Source: Brevibacillus antibioticus
GTDB taxonomy: Bacteria; Bacillota; Bacilli; Brevibacillales; Brevibacillaceae
Assembly (NCBI RefSeq): GCF_005217615.1
Contig: NZ_SZNK01000001.1
Location: forward strand, 2,940,501 to 3,004,500
Length of the DNA: 64,000 nt
Direction: 5' to 3'
How positions within the stretch are numbered: position 1 is the stretch's first letter; every line of letters begins with the position of its first letter. Under the pieces are notes generated by a model. The model worked only from the letters and a program-made list of their open reading frames with translations, had not been told where the DNA came from and made no database searches. Made by a program: the position numbers and the translations under genes. Shown here one piece after another: positions 1 through 9,261 of this stretch.

Positions 1-1710
1 CACCTGCAAGGCACGACGAGCGTTTACTGGTCCATGACCACCTGCCTTCCAGTTGCGTTTATACGTGTTACCGACTTCCAAGCCGCCTCGGTCATAGATG
101 ATTTCGTTCGGCGTAGTCAGCCCCTCCTGAAGCGCAATCATAACAGACAGCGGCTTGTAGGTAGAAGCAGGTGGATACGGCGTATAAATGAATCGGTTTG
201 ATTCGTTCGGCAATATAAGCGAGGCGTAACTATCGTTGAATTTCTTACGGTCGTAATACAGATTCAAATTATAGTCTGGATAACTCGCCATCGCCAATAT
301 TTCACCCGTATTAGGATTCATGACCAATACGTGTGCGTCTTTAAATACTTTTGGCGTAGTCGGGCGCTTCTTGTATGCTTCAACCTCTTCTTTCAAGATG
401 GCCTCTATCTTGCTTTGATAGCGCCAATCCATTGCCAAAACAAGATCGTTTCCTGGCTCAGGGGCTTGGCGCATCTGCTTCTCTACCGTCTCCGAATTTT
501 TGTTCACATGCACTTCCATAAATCCGTTTTTGCCGCGCAAATAACGTTCATAGGAGCTCTCCAGACCGGTTACACCGACACGGTCGATAGCGTTGTAGCC
601 TTGTGCCTGATATTCTTTCAAGCTCTCAGGACGAATGGCATTGATGTACCCGAGAAAGTGAGTACCAAATGCCGAACCATCCGGATCTTCGAAAATTTGG
701 CGAACAGGCTCCAGCTCCACACTAATTCCCGGCAGTTCGGTGCGTCGTTCTTCAATCTGGAACATTTCCTGCTCCGTGATGTTGACCTTGACACGTCTAG
801 GGATGTAACTGGCCATTTGTGGTGAACGCATCTCCTGCAGCAACGAGAGCTTGTGCCACTGAAATTGGCGTTGCTGCTCTGTCAACGGCAGTTTGATATC
901 CATATCAAACAACGAGGCATAGCGCAACAAATCCATGTCAGACTTCTCTGCTAAGCCTTTGAGTGTTGGCAAAACTCCGATCTGATCCTTCACTTTTTTG
1001 GCGAGGTCATTGCGATCTTCCTTGTCCAATTTCAGAGTGAGGGTCATATTGGCGTTTATCGCCATTTTTAACAGTTCGAAATCTGTCGTGTTCGCTTCCG
1101 TAATAGCGGGTGTACCCGGCTTGGCAGCATTCAGTTTCTTATTAAGGTCTGCTCTCTCCTTGTCATCAAAAGGAGAACGAACGCGCATCCCGAGATATAC
1201 GGCGGTTTTTACTAGCTCAAAGTCCGACATCTGATCGACGGCCTCTACTCTTGGAACCGTTTTTAGTTTCGCCGCAACCTTTCCCTTGAGATCGTTTGTT
1301 TCTTGCGCATTGAAAGCAATAGGCAAAGTTGATCTCAGTTCAATCGTCTTCTTTAACAGTTCCTTATCCGTACCAATTTTGCCGCCATCGGGAATGAGGA
1401 TTTTTGCCAGACGATCCGCGACTTTCTCTTCATCAATGTCCTGCCCTTGTTCTTCAACGTATTGAACGGTGTACACAGGCTTATTCGAAACGAGTACCTC
1501 GCCATTTTTATCCAAGATACGGCCACGAGGAGCGGAGATCGGCAGTTCACGAATACTGAACTTTTCCAATTCATGCTTGTACTGTTCGCCTTCCACCAGC
1601 TGCACAAAGGCTAGCCGTAAAATAATGGCGGCGAAGAACAAAAATACAATCACAAACAACATATTGAGCCGAATAGGTATGTCTGATTTCGGTTCTTTGA
1701 CTTCTTCCAC
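1..1710 (-). CDS. mrdA: Penicillin-binding protein 2 (peptidoglycan transpeptidase), C-terminus outside window
   Basis: Class B PBP that cross-links peptidoglycan during cell elongation, working with MreBCD. The frame is open from a GTG at 1710 to the window edge (570 codons), so the 3' end is missing. The GTG is preceded by AGGAGAGGAG and lies just after mreD. Residues 16-36 form an N-terminal membrane anchor, followed by the APRGRILD motif typical of the PBP2 dimerisation domain. The catalytic S-x-x-K appears as STYK at about residue 516; the SxN and KTG motifs would lie beyond the window. The mreB-mreC-mreD-PBP2 order supports an elongasome role. It could be named pbpA or mrdA; the class is secure. 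Confidence 0.9.
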   Translation of the reverse strand, partial: MEEVKEPKSDIPIRLNMLFVIVFLFFAAIILRLAFVQLVEGEQYKHELEKFSIRELPISAPRGRILDKNGEVLVSNKPVYTVQYVEEQGQDIDEEKVADRLAKILIPDGGKIGTDKELLKKTIELRSTLPIAFNAQETNDLKGKVAAKLKTVPRVEAVDQMSDFELVKTAVYLGMRVRSPFDDKERADLNKKLNAAKPGTPAITEANTTDFELLKMAINANMTLTLKLDKEDRNDLAKKVKDQIGVLPTLKGLAEKSDMDLLRYASLFDMDIKLPLTEQQRQFQWHKLSLLQEMRSPQMASYIPRRVKVNITEQEMFQIEERRTELPGISVELEPVRQIFEDPDGSAFGTHFLGYINAIRPESLKEYQAQGYNAIDRVGVTGLESSYERYLRGKNGFMEVHVNKNSETVEKQMRQAPEPGNDLVLAMDWRYQSKIEAILKEEVEAYKKRPTTPKVFKDAHVLVMNPNTGEILAMASYPDYNLNLYYDRKKFNDSYASLILPNESNRFIYTPYPPASTYKPLSVMIALQEGLTTPNEIIYDRGGLEVGNTYKRNWKAGGHGPVNARRALQV

Positions 1711-1731
1711 GAACTCTCCTCTCCTTTGTCC

Positions 1732-2256
1732 TTACTGCATGCGCATTTCCTTTTTCGCCAGAATCTTGTTGCATACATTCTTGATCGGAAAGTATACCAG
1801 TAAGCCAAAAGCGAGATTCAACAGCACACTAGGCAAAATTTGATGTGTCAAAATCCATTGAACATCGAAGGGGGCAGCGGAAAACAAGCGGAACAAGGAA
1901 TACAAAAGCCACTCATGCCCGAACAAAATCAGGAAGCTGGTTATGAAAACCATCCCGAATCCTCTCTGGAACAAAAGAACAATCATCCCTGCAAAGTAGC
2001 TGGCCACCATCATGGACATGGTATAGATTCCAATTAGTTGCCCAAACAGGACATCTTGTAAAAATCCGAATGCGATCCCGTAATACAAACCTTCGCGCCT
2101 GCCGAGATACATTGAAATAATGATGCAGCATACAAGCGCAAACCGGGGTACCGTCATCCAAGACAGACCCCATGTACCAGGTGTAAATACTTGCATCACG
2201 GTTCCTTCCAAAACAAACATGATCACGACACCCAACGTCAATAAAAACCGAGCCAT
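1732..2256 (-). CDS. mreD: Rod shape-determining protein MreD
   Basis: Integral membrane elongasome component of 174 residues, the usual length for the family. The sequence is almost wholly hydrophobic, with five or six predicted membrane helices and the charged turn YLGRREGLYYG. The start ATG overlaps the mreC stop codon by one base (TAATG), indicating translational coupling. It is followed 21 bp later by PBP2. Family members link MreC and the cytoskeleton to cell-wall synthases. Assignment rests on topology, length and position in the mre operon. Confidence 0.9.
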   Translation of the reverse strand: MARFLLTLGVVIMFVLEGTVMQVFTPGTWGLSWMTVPRFALVCCIIISMYLGRREGLYYGIAFGFLQDVLFGQLIGIYTMSMMVASYFAGMIVLLFQRGFGMVFITSFLILFGHEWLLYSLFRLFSAAPFDVQWILTHQILPSVLLNLAFGLLVYFPIKNVCNKILAKKEMRMQ

Positions 2257-3215
2257 TACTGACCACCCCCGCTAGCAGGTGGAGCCGGCGGCACAGTTGT
2301 CTGCGTTTGTGTCTGGCCGGCTGGCTGTTGCGGGATCAATTCACCATTGGGAGCGATTGTGAAGTCTCGTTCCACTACCATGACTTCATTCAATTGTGAA
2401 AAATCAGCGCTTGGCTGGATGTAGGCGGTTTGAGTCAAGCCGTAATCGTCTGGCTCTACGCGAACAATATAGCCGATCGGCAAATTGCGAGGGACAACTC
2501 CTCCCAAACCGGATGAAATAACTTGCTGATCTTTTTTAATGGCCTGCCCCCAAGGGATTTTGCGCATGACGAGCAATCTCTTTTGCGCGTCGTACTCTTC
2601 AATGACACCACTAATTGGACGGAACACTGCATTACCATTGACCACCTGCTGCGTCAAAATATCCGCAGAAATATGGTCACGCCGTTCGTAGCTCGTCAAC
2701 AATTCCACTGTAGCTGAAAAATTGGCTACACTCTGTACGCGGCCGATCATCCCTTTGGCTGTAATAACCGCCATATCCTTCTTGATGCCATGTTTCATTC
2801 CTTTGTCGATCGTGATGACGTTGTTCCAAGTATCAGGGTTTCTCGCCACGACTTCCGCATAGCGAAGGCGATAAGACTTGAGTGAATCTTTTGCCTGTAG
2901 CATTTCTCGAAGGCGATCATTCTCAGCCTTGAGCGTGTGCAGTTCAGCACTTAAACTGGCGTATTGATCCAGCCCTGCTTTAAGCGCCTTATTTTCTTCA
3001 TATACGCCGTACGCTTCTTCAATTTCCTGAAAAAAGCCAGAAACAGCCTGGGCAGGGCGATAGAAAAAGCCCTGCACCACGCTGAAGGTATCTTTGAAAA
3101 ACATTTCTGGCCAGGTCAGGCTAACCCGTTCACGAGAAGTGAAGCCCACGACGGAGATAAGCAGGACCAAGCCTACAAGTACAATGATAAGCCGCTTATT
3201 CCCGAAAAACGACAT
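2256..3215 (-). CDS. mreC: Rod shape-determining protein MreC
   Basis: Bitopic elongasome scaffold of 319 residues. A single N-terminal membrane helix (about residues 8-25) is followed by a coiled coil (about 62-105) and the beta-rich extracellular domain, with segments such as VITIDKGMKHGIKKDMAV that are typical of MreC. The tail after residue 290 is Pro/Gln/Thr-rich and probably disordered. The ATG at 3215 has GGAGGG seven bases upstream. It lies 14 bp downstream of mreB and overlaps mreD by one base. In the family it dimerises outside the membrane and activates PBP2, whose gene is two positions downstream. Confidence 0.93.
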   Translation of the reverse strand: MSFFGNKRLIIVLVGLVLLISVVGFTSRERVSLTWPEMFFKDTFSVVQGFFYRPAQAVSGFFQEIEEAYGVYEENKALKAGLDQYASLSAELHTLKAENDRLREMLQAKDSLKSYRLRYAEVVARNPDTWNNVITIDKGMKHGIKKDMAVITAKGMIGRVQSVANFSATVELLTSYERRDHISADILTQQVVNGNAVFRPISGVIEEYDAQKRLLVMRKIPWGQAIKKDQQVISSGLGGVVPRNLPIGYIVRVEPDDYGLTQTAYIQPSADFSQLNEVMVVERDFTIAPNGELIPQQPAGQTQTQTTVPPAPPASGGGQ

Positions 3216-3229
3216 GCCCTACCCTCCGT

Positions 3230-4273
3230 TTATTTACCCCGTTTTAGTCGGGAAGAGGTGATGCCTTGCTTGGATTTGAACAGGTGAATGTTCTCCAATG
3301 CACGACCTGTTCCAATCGCTACGCAATCCAGTGCGTTTTCCGCGACATGCACGGGCATACCCGTTTCCTTACTTAGCAGACGATCCATGTTGCGCAAGAG
3401 CGCACCACCGCCTGTGAGTACAATTCCACGATCCATGATGTCCGCCGCGAGCTCAGGCGGACTTTTTTCGAGTGTTACCTTCACTGCTTCCACAATAGCC
3501 GTAATGGTTTCTGCCAATGCTTCCGCAATCTCTGTGCTGCTTACCGAGAGTGTTTTTGGCAATCCAGTTACAAGGTCACGACCACGAATGTCAACGTTTT
3601 CGACCTCATCAGGTGCAATCGCAGAACCGATCTCCAGCTTCAAGGTTTCTGATGTCCGTTCCCCGATCATCAAGTTGTAACGGCGCTTAATGTACTGAAT
3701 GATCGCTTCGTCCATCTCATCCCCGGCCACACGAATGGAGCGGGATGTAACAATCCCCCCGAGCGAAATGATTGCAACTTCTGTTGTACCACCGCCAATG
3801 TCAACGACCATACTTCCAGTCGGTTCCCACACCGGCAGGTCTGCACCGATCGCCGCTGCAAACGGCTCTTCAATCGTATATGCTTCCTTCGCCCCAGCCT
3901 GCTTTGTAGCATCTTCAACCGCGCGTTTTTCCACCGCAGTAATTCCCGAAGGTACACAGACCATTACGTTTGGACGACGTGTAAACAGCCCTTGATTTTT
4001 CTGTGCTTGATTGATGAAATAGCGCATCATTGTCGCAGTTGTATCAAAGTCAGCGATAACACCGTCTTTCATTGGGCGAACCGCTACGATATTACCTGGC
4101 GTACGACCGATCATACTTTTCGCCGCATTTCCTACTGCTTCAATGGAATTGTTATTCGTACGAATCGCCACAACAGAAGGTTCACGCACCACAATTCCTT
4201 TACCCTTCACAAAAACAAGTGTATTGGCAGTGCCGAGGTCAATCCCCAAGTCACGTGTAAATCCACCAAACAT
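3230..4273 (-). CDS. mreB: Rod shape-determining protein MreB (bacterial actin)
   Basis: Actin-fold cytoskeletal ATPase of 347 residues that guides elongation-specific wall synthesis. The phosphate-1 motif [17 protein letters not shown] is at the N-terminus, DIGGGTTEV forms phosphate-2, and GGGALL is the adenosine-binding region. I place the start at the ATG at 4273 ([10 protein letters not shown]), which has GGAAGGAG nine bases upstream. A longer in-frame start at 4309 would add 12 unlikely residues. It is the first gene of the mre operon. The 156 bp upstream carry an imperfect hairpin (CCTC-GCAA-GAGG core, near 4325-4345) but no T-run. Confidence 0.96.
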   Translation of the reverse strand: MFGGFTRDLGIDLGTANTLVFVKGKGIVVREPSVVAIRTNNNSIEAVGNAAKSMIGRTPGNIVAVRPMKDGVIADFDTTATMMRYFINQAQKNQGLFTRRPNVMVCVPSGITAVEKRAVEDATKQAGAKEAYTIEEPFAAAIGADLPVWEPTGSMVVDIGGGTTEVAIISLGGIVTSRSIRVAGDEMDEAIIQYIKRRYNLMIGERTSETLKLEIGSAIAPDEVENVDIRGRDLVTGLPKTLSVSSTEIAEALAETITAIVEAVKVTLEKSPPELAADIMDRGIVLTGGGALLRNMDRLLSKETGMPVHVAENALDCVAIGTGRALENIHLFKSKQGITSSRLKRGK

Positions 4274-4429
4274 AAAAAAACTCCTTCCAAATATTAATCC
4301 AAATGACAAGCATAAGAGAACCTCTTGCGAGGACTCTCCAAGGTTGAGCGACCGCGTTTTTGTGGAAGGCTTTCATATGCACAAGAACTCATAGACGGAT
4401 CGATGATAAATCTTGTGCGTAAAAACATG

Positions 4430-5128
4430 TTACAAGTACCCTTGCTCCTTGAGACTAACGTACTTGCCTTCCCCGATAATAACATGATCCAACAATGAAA
4501 TCCCCACCAGTTCGCCAGCGTCACGCAATGTTTGCGTAATCGCGATGTCTTCCCTGCTAGGTGTCGGATCACCGCTCGGATGATTATGTAGGCATATCAC
4601 CGATGCGCTGCTACGACGGATCGCTTCTTTAAAGACTTCTCTCGGGTGTACGATGGAAGCGTCCAGACTGCCTACGAAAATCGTCTGCTTGCCAATCACG
4701 TGGTTCTTGGTATTCAGAAAGAGACAGACAAAATGTTCCTGTGTCAAATGAGCAAGCTCCGGCGACATCAAATCAGCTACGTCCCGTGGTAAACGGATAG
4801 AAGCCCTATACTCTCGAGGGACTCCCATCAATCTACGCCCAAGCTCAAACGCAGCATGCAATTCAATCGCTTTGACTGGACCAATTCCTTTTAGCTCTGT
4901 TAGCTCAGCATGAGAGGCTTGGGCTAAACCACGCAGGTCTCCAAACCTGGCTAACAAGCGCTGAGCCAGCTGATGAGCCGTCTCTTGTTCCCTGCCTGTC
5001 CGCAGTAAAATGGCAAGAAGTTCAGTATCAGACAGATGGACTGCTCCTTCGCGAAGCAGTCGTTCACGTGGACGGTCATAGTAAGGGACGTTTTTCAACA
5101 GCATTTTGTTACAGGTATTTGTTGCCAT
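4430..5128 (-). CDS. radC: RadC family JAB/MPN-domain protein
   Basis: Conserved 232-residue protein with an N-terminal helix-hairpin-helix (ELKGIGPVKAIEL, about residues 75-90) and a C-terminal JAB/MPN metalloprotease-like domain. The JAMM motif HNHPSGDPTPSREDI is complete, so zinc binding is expected. Historically linked to DNA repair, but the cellular role in bacilli is unresolved. The ATG at 5128 (MATNTCNKML) has GGAGGCG eight bases upstream; the open frame extends to 5188 without a better site. It lies between maf and mreB as in B. subtilis. Confidence 0.92.
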   Translation of the reverse strand: MATNTCNKMLLKNVPYYDRPRERLLREGAVHLSDTELLAILLRTGREQETAHQLAQRLLARFGDLRGLAQASHAELTELKGIGPVKAIELHAAFELGRRLMGVPREYRASIRLPRDVADLMSPELAHLTQEHFVCLFLNTKNHVIGKQTIFVGSLDASIVHPREVFKEAIRRSSASVICLHNHPSGDPTPSREDIAITQTLRDAGELVGISLLDHVIIGEGKYVSLKEQGYL

Positions 5129-5230
5129 TTCATATCCGCCTCCAGCCATATTCACATTATCGAAAACGGCTGACATGGAGAGGTTCATGGAGGCATATGG
5201 CCGTCGCCGCTTGCTTCAAGCATGACAACT

Positions 5231-5818
5231 TTACAATATTGGCATCCCAAAACGTGTCAAAAGAGTAGACGTCAGGCCTAACGGAAGACCAACAACAGTG
5301 AAGTAGTCACCGTTTATTCCTTCCACGATCGTGGCTCCAATACCCTGAATGGCGTATGAGCCCGCTTTATCCATCGGCTCACCTGTCGCAATGTACGACT
5401 TGATTTCTTGCTCTGTTAAAGCTCGAATTCTTACATGTGTAAGACTATGTGAGACTTCCGCACGGCCTGTCTCCACATCTATCAAGGCGACTCCACTATA
5501 AACGGTGTGCTCTTGCCCCTGGAGCATGGACAGCATACGATATGCGTCCATTTCATCAACAGGCTTGCCCAGTATTTGGTCATCAAGAACGACTACCGTA
5601 TCAGATCCTAAAACGACGCCTTCCGTCAAGCGAGAAGCCACTTCCTTGGCCTTGCGCAAAGACAATTCTTCTACTACTTCGCTCGCAGATAAATGCTCTG
5701 CTGTCGTCTCATCTACATCACTGGTGATGACGGTAAATGATAAGCCTAAAGTTTGCAGAAGCTCCCTTCGACGCGGCGAAGATGAAGCCAGAATGAGAGG
5801 AACATTTTTTTTCGTCAT
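5231..5818 (-). CDS. maf: Maf nucleoside triphosphate pyrophosphatase
   Basis: House-cleaning pyrophosphatase (195 residues) that hydrolyses dTTP/UTP and modified NTPs and is linked to septum formation control. The N-terminal phosphate-binding motif LASSSPRRRELL and the GSDTVVVLDDQILGKP segment are diagnostic, and KAGSYAIQGIG is the C-terminal family signature. The ATG at 5818 follows the DUF4321 gene stop by 8 bases, with its AGGTTG ribosome site overlapping that stop, so the two are probably coupled. Order spoIIB-DUF4321-maf-radC-mreB matches other bacilli. Confidence 0.94.
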   Translation of the reverse strand: MTKKNVPLILASSSPRRRELLQTLGLSFTVITSDVDETTAEHLSASEVVEELSLRKAKEVASRLTEGVVLGSDTVVVLDDQILGKPVDEMDAYRMLSMLQGQEHTVYSGVALIDVETGRAEVSHSLTHVRIRALTEQEIKSYIATGEPMDKAGSYAIQGIGATIVEGINGDYFTVVGLPLGLTSTLLTRFGMPIL

Positions 5819-5826
5819 TTTTCAAC

Positions 5827-6066
5827 CTACTTTATTCGTCGATGTATCCAAAATGCGAGGGCTAAGCCTCCGATACTGGCTAGATTTAGTTTTACCTGAA
5901 AGTTCAGTTCGTACTTCAAAATTTCTAAATCTGCCGCAGGCGACCAAGTAATCTCTTTGCTCTTGGTCAAAAAAGGTAGCCAGGGACTTAAAATCTCCCC
6001 GATAATGCTGCCAAACAAAAGACCACTCACCAACAGAAACACGAGAGTAAGCGTTTCTTTCCCCAT
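5827..6066 (-). CDS. DUF4321 domain small membrane protein
   Basis: A 79-residue protein with two membrane helices (about residues 5-25 and 57-74), separated by a segment with the motifs LSPWLPFL and LEILKYELNFQVKLNL. Proteins of this DUF4321 type commonly sit beside maf in spore-formers; the function is unknown. I place the start at the ATG at 6066 (MGKETLTLVF), which has GGGAG about eight bases upstream. The frame is open to 6225, but the extra residues look non-coding and lack a ribosome site. It probably shares the maf transcript. Confidence 0.75.
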   Translation of the reverse strand: MGKETLTLVFLLVSGLLFGSIIGEILSPWLPFLTKSKEITWSPAADLEILKYELNFQVKLNLASIGGLALAFWIHRRIK

Positions 6067-6225
6067 TTTCCCAACTCCCTTTTTATAAGGGATTCTCTTT
6101 TTGCCAAACATAAGTTTAGCAAATGGGGAGAAGCGAAACAATCCCTGATTGCTCTTGGTAGTTACTGTATAGAAAGAAAAAGCCTCCTGCAAGAAAACCT
6201 TGCGGAAGACCATATAAACATACAT

Positions 6226-7518
6226 TTATGTGGATGAACGTGCGTTTTGAATCCAACTTGCGTAGCTCTCGAAAAAGGCAAGGACCCCCGCCTGTACTTG
6301 CCACGCATAGGATTCGGCGCTTTCCACCTTTTTGCCGACGCTCGCTTCTGCCATTTTGTCCCTGGCTGCCAGCGCTTGATTCACCCCATTTACCATCCCG
6401 TCAAGCAATGGCTTCCAGGCTTCCTTGGCTTCGATTTTACGGCTTTCCTCCAGAAATTGGCGGTGAATTTCTTTGATTTGTGCCGTTTCTTTTTCCGTTG
6501 GCGAAAGTTGACCCGTCGTAATAATCAGCCCTGATTGTGCCGAAAGGGTTTGGACGAGTTTGACTCCGTGGGTGAAAAAGGCATTCAGGTTAGGTTCACC
6601 AGATGCGTTGGCCGCTTTTCCGACAGGGACAGACCCTTCAAAAGCGGGAAAGGAAAATTCCTTGACGTATATATCCATACCTTTGTTTTTCAGGTTGGTG
6701 GCAAAGCCTAGCACAGCATCTCTTGTGGGAGCAGCGGCAGCGAACATGTACTGCTTGCTTGCGTCCTTATAAAGCAAATGAGGAACCCCCGCACTCTCCA
6801 GTGGTTCTACAGCTGTTTGCGGCGATGTATCCGGCTGGAATACTCCTGCCTGTGCAACGTACATGTTTACGGCTGGCAGTTGTAAAGCTATCACTTTTTG
6901 ACCCATTACGTTGCCATTCTTCGGCATCTCTTGCGTCGGCTGGCCTGCATTAGGCAAAGCGGGACCTGCCACGCCATTTTTCCCAGCCGTATGTTGAGTG
7001 CCTGCACCCGGCGTGGTCAGTGTCTGAACCGTTTCACTCAGAACGTTACCGTAAGACTCGGAAAACTCCTTTTGGGAAAAGACCGTCAAAACAAGAAATC
7101 CGAACAAGAGGCCAATTGCTACAGCCCCACCTGTTGTTACAGTCGTGCGCCAAAAGGGTCCCTTTGGCCATAACGCTGCGAGCCGACTCACCGGACTACT
7201 CCTGTATCCCTTCTCTTCGGTATCGTCGAAGGAATATTCGGATTCAACGGCGTCGTTTGACTTCTGATCAATTTCATCGTTCGGCTTCGTTTCTTTCACG
7301 GCAGCTCCACGTAGCTGCATCATGCGTTCCCATGCTTCGTTGCCCTTCTCTTTAAACGGGTCAGTAAACGGCAAGGAAGGAGCTTGAAAACGAATGCGTG
7401 GCGTATCATCCTTTGGGGTGCGCTTTCTACTTGCTTCCTTTGGTTTGTCGTCCCGCTTTTCATCCCAGAACCTTCCGTTCATTTTGACCGTTACACGATT
7501 TTTATTTTGTCCGCTCAT
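6226..7518 (-). CDS. spoIIB: SpoIIB-like sporulation protein with SPOR domain
   Basis: Bitopic membrane protein of 430 residues. A long charged cytoplasmic N-terminal region (1-124) leads to one membrane helix (about 125-147), a Gly/Pro/Thr-rich linker, and a SPOR-like domain (about 217-295, beginning NMYVAQAGVF), then a helical tail. In B. subtilis SpoIIB helps dissolve septal peptidoglycan at the start of engulfment, and its SPOR domain binds denuded glycan. The position upstream of maf and downstream of a prepilin peptidase gene matches spoIIB. GGAGGG precedes the ATG by seven bases. Sequence outside the SPOR domain is poorly conserved, so the name rests mainly on architecture and synteny. 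Confidence 0.82.
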   Translation of the reverse strand: MSGQNKNRVTVKMNGRFWDEKRDDKPKEASRKRTPKDDTPRIRFQAPSLPFTDPFKEKGNEAWERMMQLRGAAVKETKPNDEIDQKSNDAVESEYSFDDTEEKGYRSSPVSRLAALWPKGPFWRTTVTTGGAVAIGLLFGFLVLTVFSQKEFSESYGNVLSETVQTLTTPGAGTQHTAGKNGVAGPALPNAGQPTQEMPKNGNVMGQKVIALQLPAVNMYVAQAGVFQPDTSPQTAVEPLESAGVPHLLYKDASKQYMFAAAAPTRDAVLGFATNLKNKGMDIYVKEFSFPAFEGSVPVGKAANASGEPNLNAFFTHGVKLVQTLSAQSGLIITTGQLSPTEKETAQIKEIHRQFLEESRKIEAKEAWKPLLDGMVNGVNQALAARDKMAEASVGKKVESAESYAWQVQAGVLAFFESYASWIQNARSST

Positions 7519-7638
7519 ACGCTTGCCCTCCTAGTCACAGGCTCTTTGTACTAGCTTACGTTTTGCTCGGACGGGTTATGACTTCTATCTAGGGATTCTA
7601 GTAAATTTGTTCTTTCTACTACTTTTCCCCATGCCATT

Positions 7639-8073
7639 TCAAGAGGCTTCACTCACATACAAAACGACAGCTAACCCAATCGTCACAAAAGGCGCAAACG
7701 GCACTTCGCATTTTATACTTACTTTTCGTATCAGCAACAAAACGAGAGAGACGAGCAAAGCTGCCAAGCTCGCAATCGTAAGAACGAGTATAAAATCGCG
7801 AACTCCAAGTCCATAGCAGACGAGGGCGAACAGCTTCACATCCCCCATCCCAAGCGTAAGCGGCCTGTGCCAGCTAATCCATCCAAACACCAGTAAACAG
7901 AGAATCGTAAAGAATCCAGCCATCAGCCATTCCATCGGCGAAGAAAGAACGAATTCCAGAAAAGAAATCAGTACAAACCCTGCAACTAATGCGCGATTGG
8001 GTATTCGCTTATGACGAAAATCTACCCACGAGAGGTACAGGCAGAGCAAGAATAAAATCACAGCCTTAGCCAT
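7639..8073 (-). CDS. comC: Short type IV prepilin peptidase (A24), ComC-like
   Basis: Membrane aspartyl protease of 144 residues with about five hydrophobic helices. Both catalytic aspartates are visible: one in SWVDFRHKRIPN near the N-terminus and one in the GMGD motif (LGMGDVKLF). This is the peptidase half only. The N-terminal cysteine-rich methyltransferase domain of classic ComC/PilD (about 250 residues) is absent, so the enzyme resembles CpaA/TadV or archaeal preflagellin peptidases. The locus (between spoIIB and folC) matches comC, but no prepilin gene is visible in the window. GGGGGAAG precedes the ATG. Confidence 0.85.
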   Translation of the reverse strand: MAKAVILFLLCLYLSWVDFRHKRIPNRALVAGFVLISFLEFVLSSPMEWLMAGFFTILCLLVFGWISWHRPLTLGMGDVKLFALVCYGLGVRDFILVLTIASLAALLVSLVLLLIRKVSIKCEVPFAPFVTIGLAVVLYVSEAS

Positions 8074-8127
8074 TTCTTCTTCCCCCAGTCGAAAACTGTC
8101 CTTAAAGGATACCTACTATTCCTGGGA

Positions 8128-8158
8128 CAAAAAAACTGTCCAGAACGGTTCTGGACAG
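8128..8158 (-). terminator. Intrinsic terminator of fabH
   Basis: On the minus strand a perfect hairpin CTGTCCAGAAC/GTTCTGGACAG with a short loop is followed by seven T residues. It lies 22 bases after the fabH stop and ends that single-gene transcript before comC. Confidence 0.92.
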
Positions 8159-8180
8159 CCTCTCGATTTATGGATATGGT

Positions 8181-9176
8181 TTACGGATTCCAAGTGAACA
8201 TTAGGCCAGCGTGGACGAGACCGCCGCCAAACCCATACAACAGAATCGTATCCCCTGCCTTTACTTTGTCTTCCTTGATCCCCAAGGCGAGTGACAATGG
8301 AATGGTAGCCGCTGATGTGTTGCCGTAATGTGTCAGACTGTACAATGTCTTTTCGAGAGGGAAGTGGCTCTTCTCGCAAATAGATTCAATCATACGCAAA
8401 TTGGCACTGTGCGGAATAAACCAGTCGACATCTTCGAGCGTTTTGCCCGCCCGGCTCACTACCTCCTGCATCCCTTTTGGAACAGTTGTTACTGCCCACT
8501 TGTACACTTCTCTCCCGTTTTGAACCATGCATCCATTCCCGCTCAATTCTCGTCCATCCATATGCGTTGACAAGCCCGATCGGTATACATGAATCCCACC
8601 GTCCCCCTTTGAGCCTAAATAGGCGGACAGAAAACCAGGAGTTGTAGAATCCTGCTCAACCAGCACGACCCCCGCTCCATCTCCGAATAGGATGCACGTC
8701 GTACGATCCGTATAATCGGTTACTTTTGTTAACGTCTCTGCACCTACTACCAACACTTTGCGATGCAAACCAGAGCTGATGAGCGCATTTGCCATATGGA
8801 GCGCGTACGTAAATCCTGCACAGGTAGCGGAGAGGTCCATCGCACCCGCCTGTTCGATTTGAAAATGTGCCTGAATTTGACTTGCAACGCTTGGGAATGG
8901 GTAGTCTGGCGTACTGGTCGCCACCAAAATCATATCGACATCACGGACATCCTTTTCGTAATTCGCGATCATATCGTGGATAGCAGCGATGGCCAGATCA
9001 CTGGTAAATTCATCTTCCCTTGCCATACGGCGCTCATGAATACCCGTTCGTTGTAAAATCCACTCATTCGATGTTTCCACTAGCTTTTCCATATCTGTAT
9101 TGGTAAGAACACGACTTGGCACATACGTACCGATAGCGGTAATTCGCGACTTGAAGAGGCCTGTATTTGTCATCAT
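8181..9176 (-). CDS. fabH: 3-oxoacyl-[acyl-carrier-protein] synthase III (FabH)
   Basis: Initiates fatty-acid synthesis by condensing acyl-CoA with malonyl-ACP. At 331 residues it has the family length. The thiolase-fold catalytic triad is visible: Cys in DLSATCAGFTYAL, His in FIPHSANLRMI and Asn in HYGNTSAATIPL. The C-terminus has the LLYGFGGGLVHAG glycine loop. I choose the ATG at 9176, with AAAGGTGAT upstream; an upstream ATG at 9200 lacks a ribosome site. A FapR-type operator overlaps the promoter, as for B. subtilis fabH genes. It is probably the FabHB type, but the paralogue cannot be fixed from one sequence. Confidence 0.93.
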   Translation of the reverse strand: MMTNTGLFKSRITAIGTYVPSRVLTNTDMEKLVETSNEWILQRTGIHERRMAREDEFTSDLAIAAIHDMIANYEKDVRDVDMILVATSTPDYPFPSVASQIQAHFQIEQAGAMDLSATCAGFTYALHMANALISSGLHRKVLVVGAETLTKVTDYTDRTTCILFGDGAGVVLVEQDSTTPGFLSAYLGSKGDGGIHVYRSGLSTHMDGRELSGNGCMVQNGREVYKWAVTTVPKGMQEVVSRAGKTLEDVDWFIPHSANLRMIESICEKSHFPLEKTLYSLTHYGNTSAATIPLSLALGIKEDKVKAGDTILLYGFGGGLVHAGLMFTWNP

Positions 9177-9206
9177 CCGATCATCACCTTTCTTTTTCAT
9201 GATCTG

Positions 9207-9212
9207 ATTATA
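9207..9212 (-). promoter_or_regulatory. Predicted -10 box of the fabH promoter
   Basis: A perfect TATAAT on the minus strand, 31 bases upstream of the chosen fabH start. The -35 region would fall inside the FapR-like palindrome at 9222-9240; no good TTGACA is visible there. Confidence 0.6.
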
Positions 9213-9221
9213 ACACTAGAT

Positions 9222-9240
9222 ATTAGTATCTGGTACTAAT
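9222..9240 (-). promoter_or_regulatory. FapR operator upstream of fabH
   Basis: The 19-bp near-palindrome ATTAGTATCTGGTACTAAT matches the known FapR operator pattern (TTAGTACCTGATACTAA) with arms TTAGTA/TACTAA. It covers the -35 region of the fabH promoter. FapR represses fatty-acid and phospholipid genes and is released by malonyl-CoA, so fabH here is predicted to be induced when malonyl-CoA is high. The fapR gene is not in the window. Confidence 0.85.
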
Positions 9241-9261
9241 TTTTGAGTCAACATAGTGGAG

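Noticed and set aside
4325-4345. Hairpin in the mreB leader as a terminator
   Set aside because: The stem is short and not followed by a T-run.
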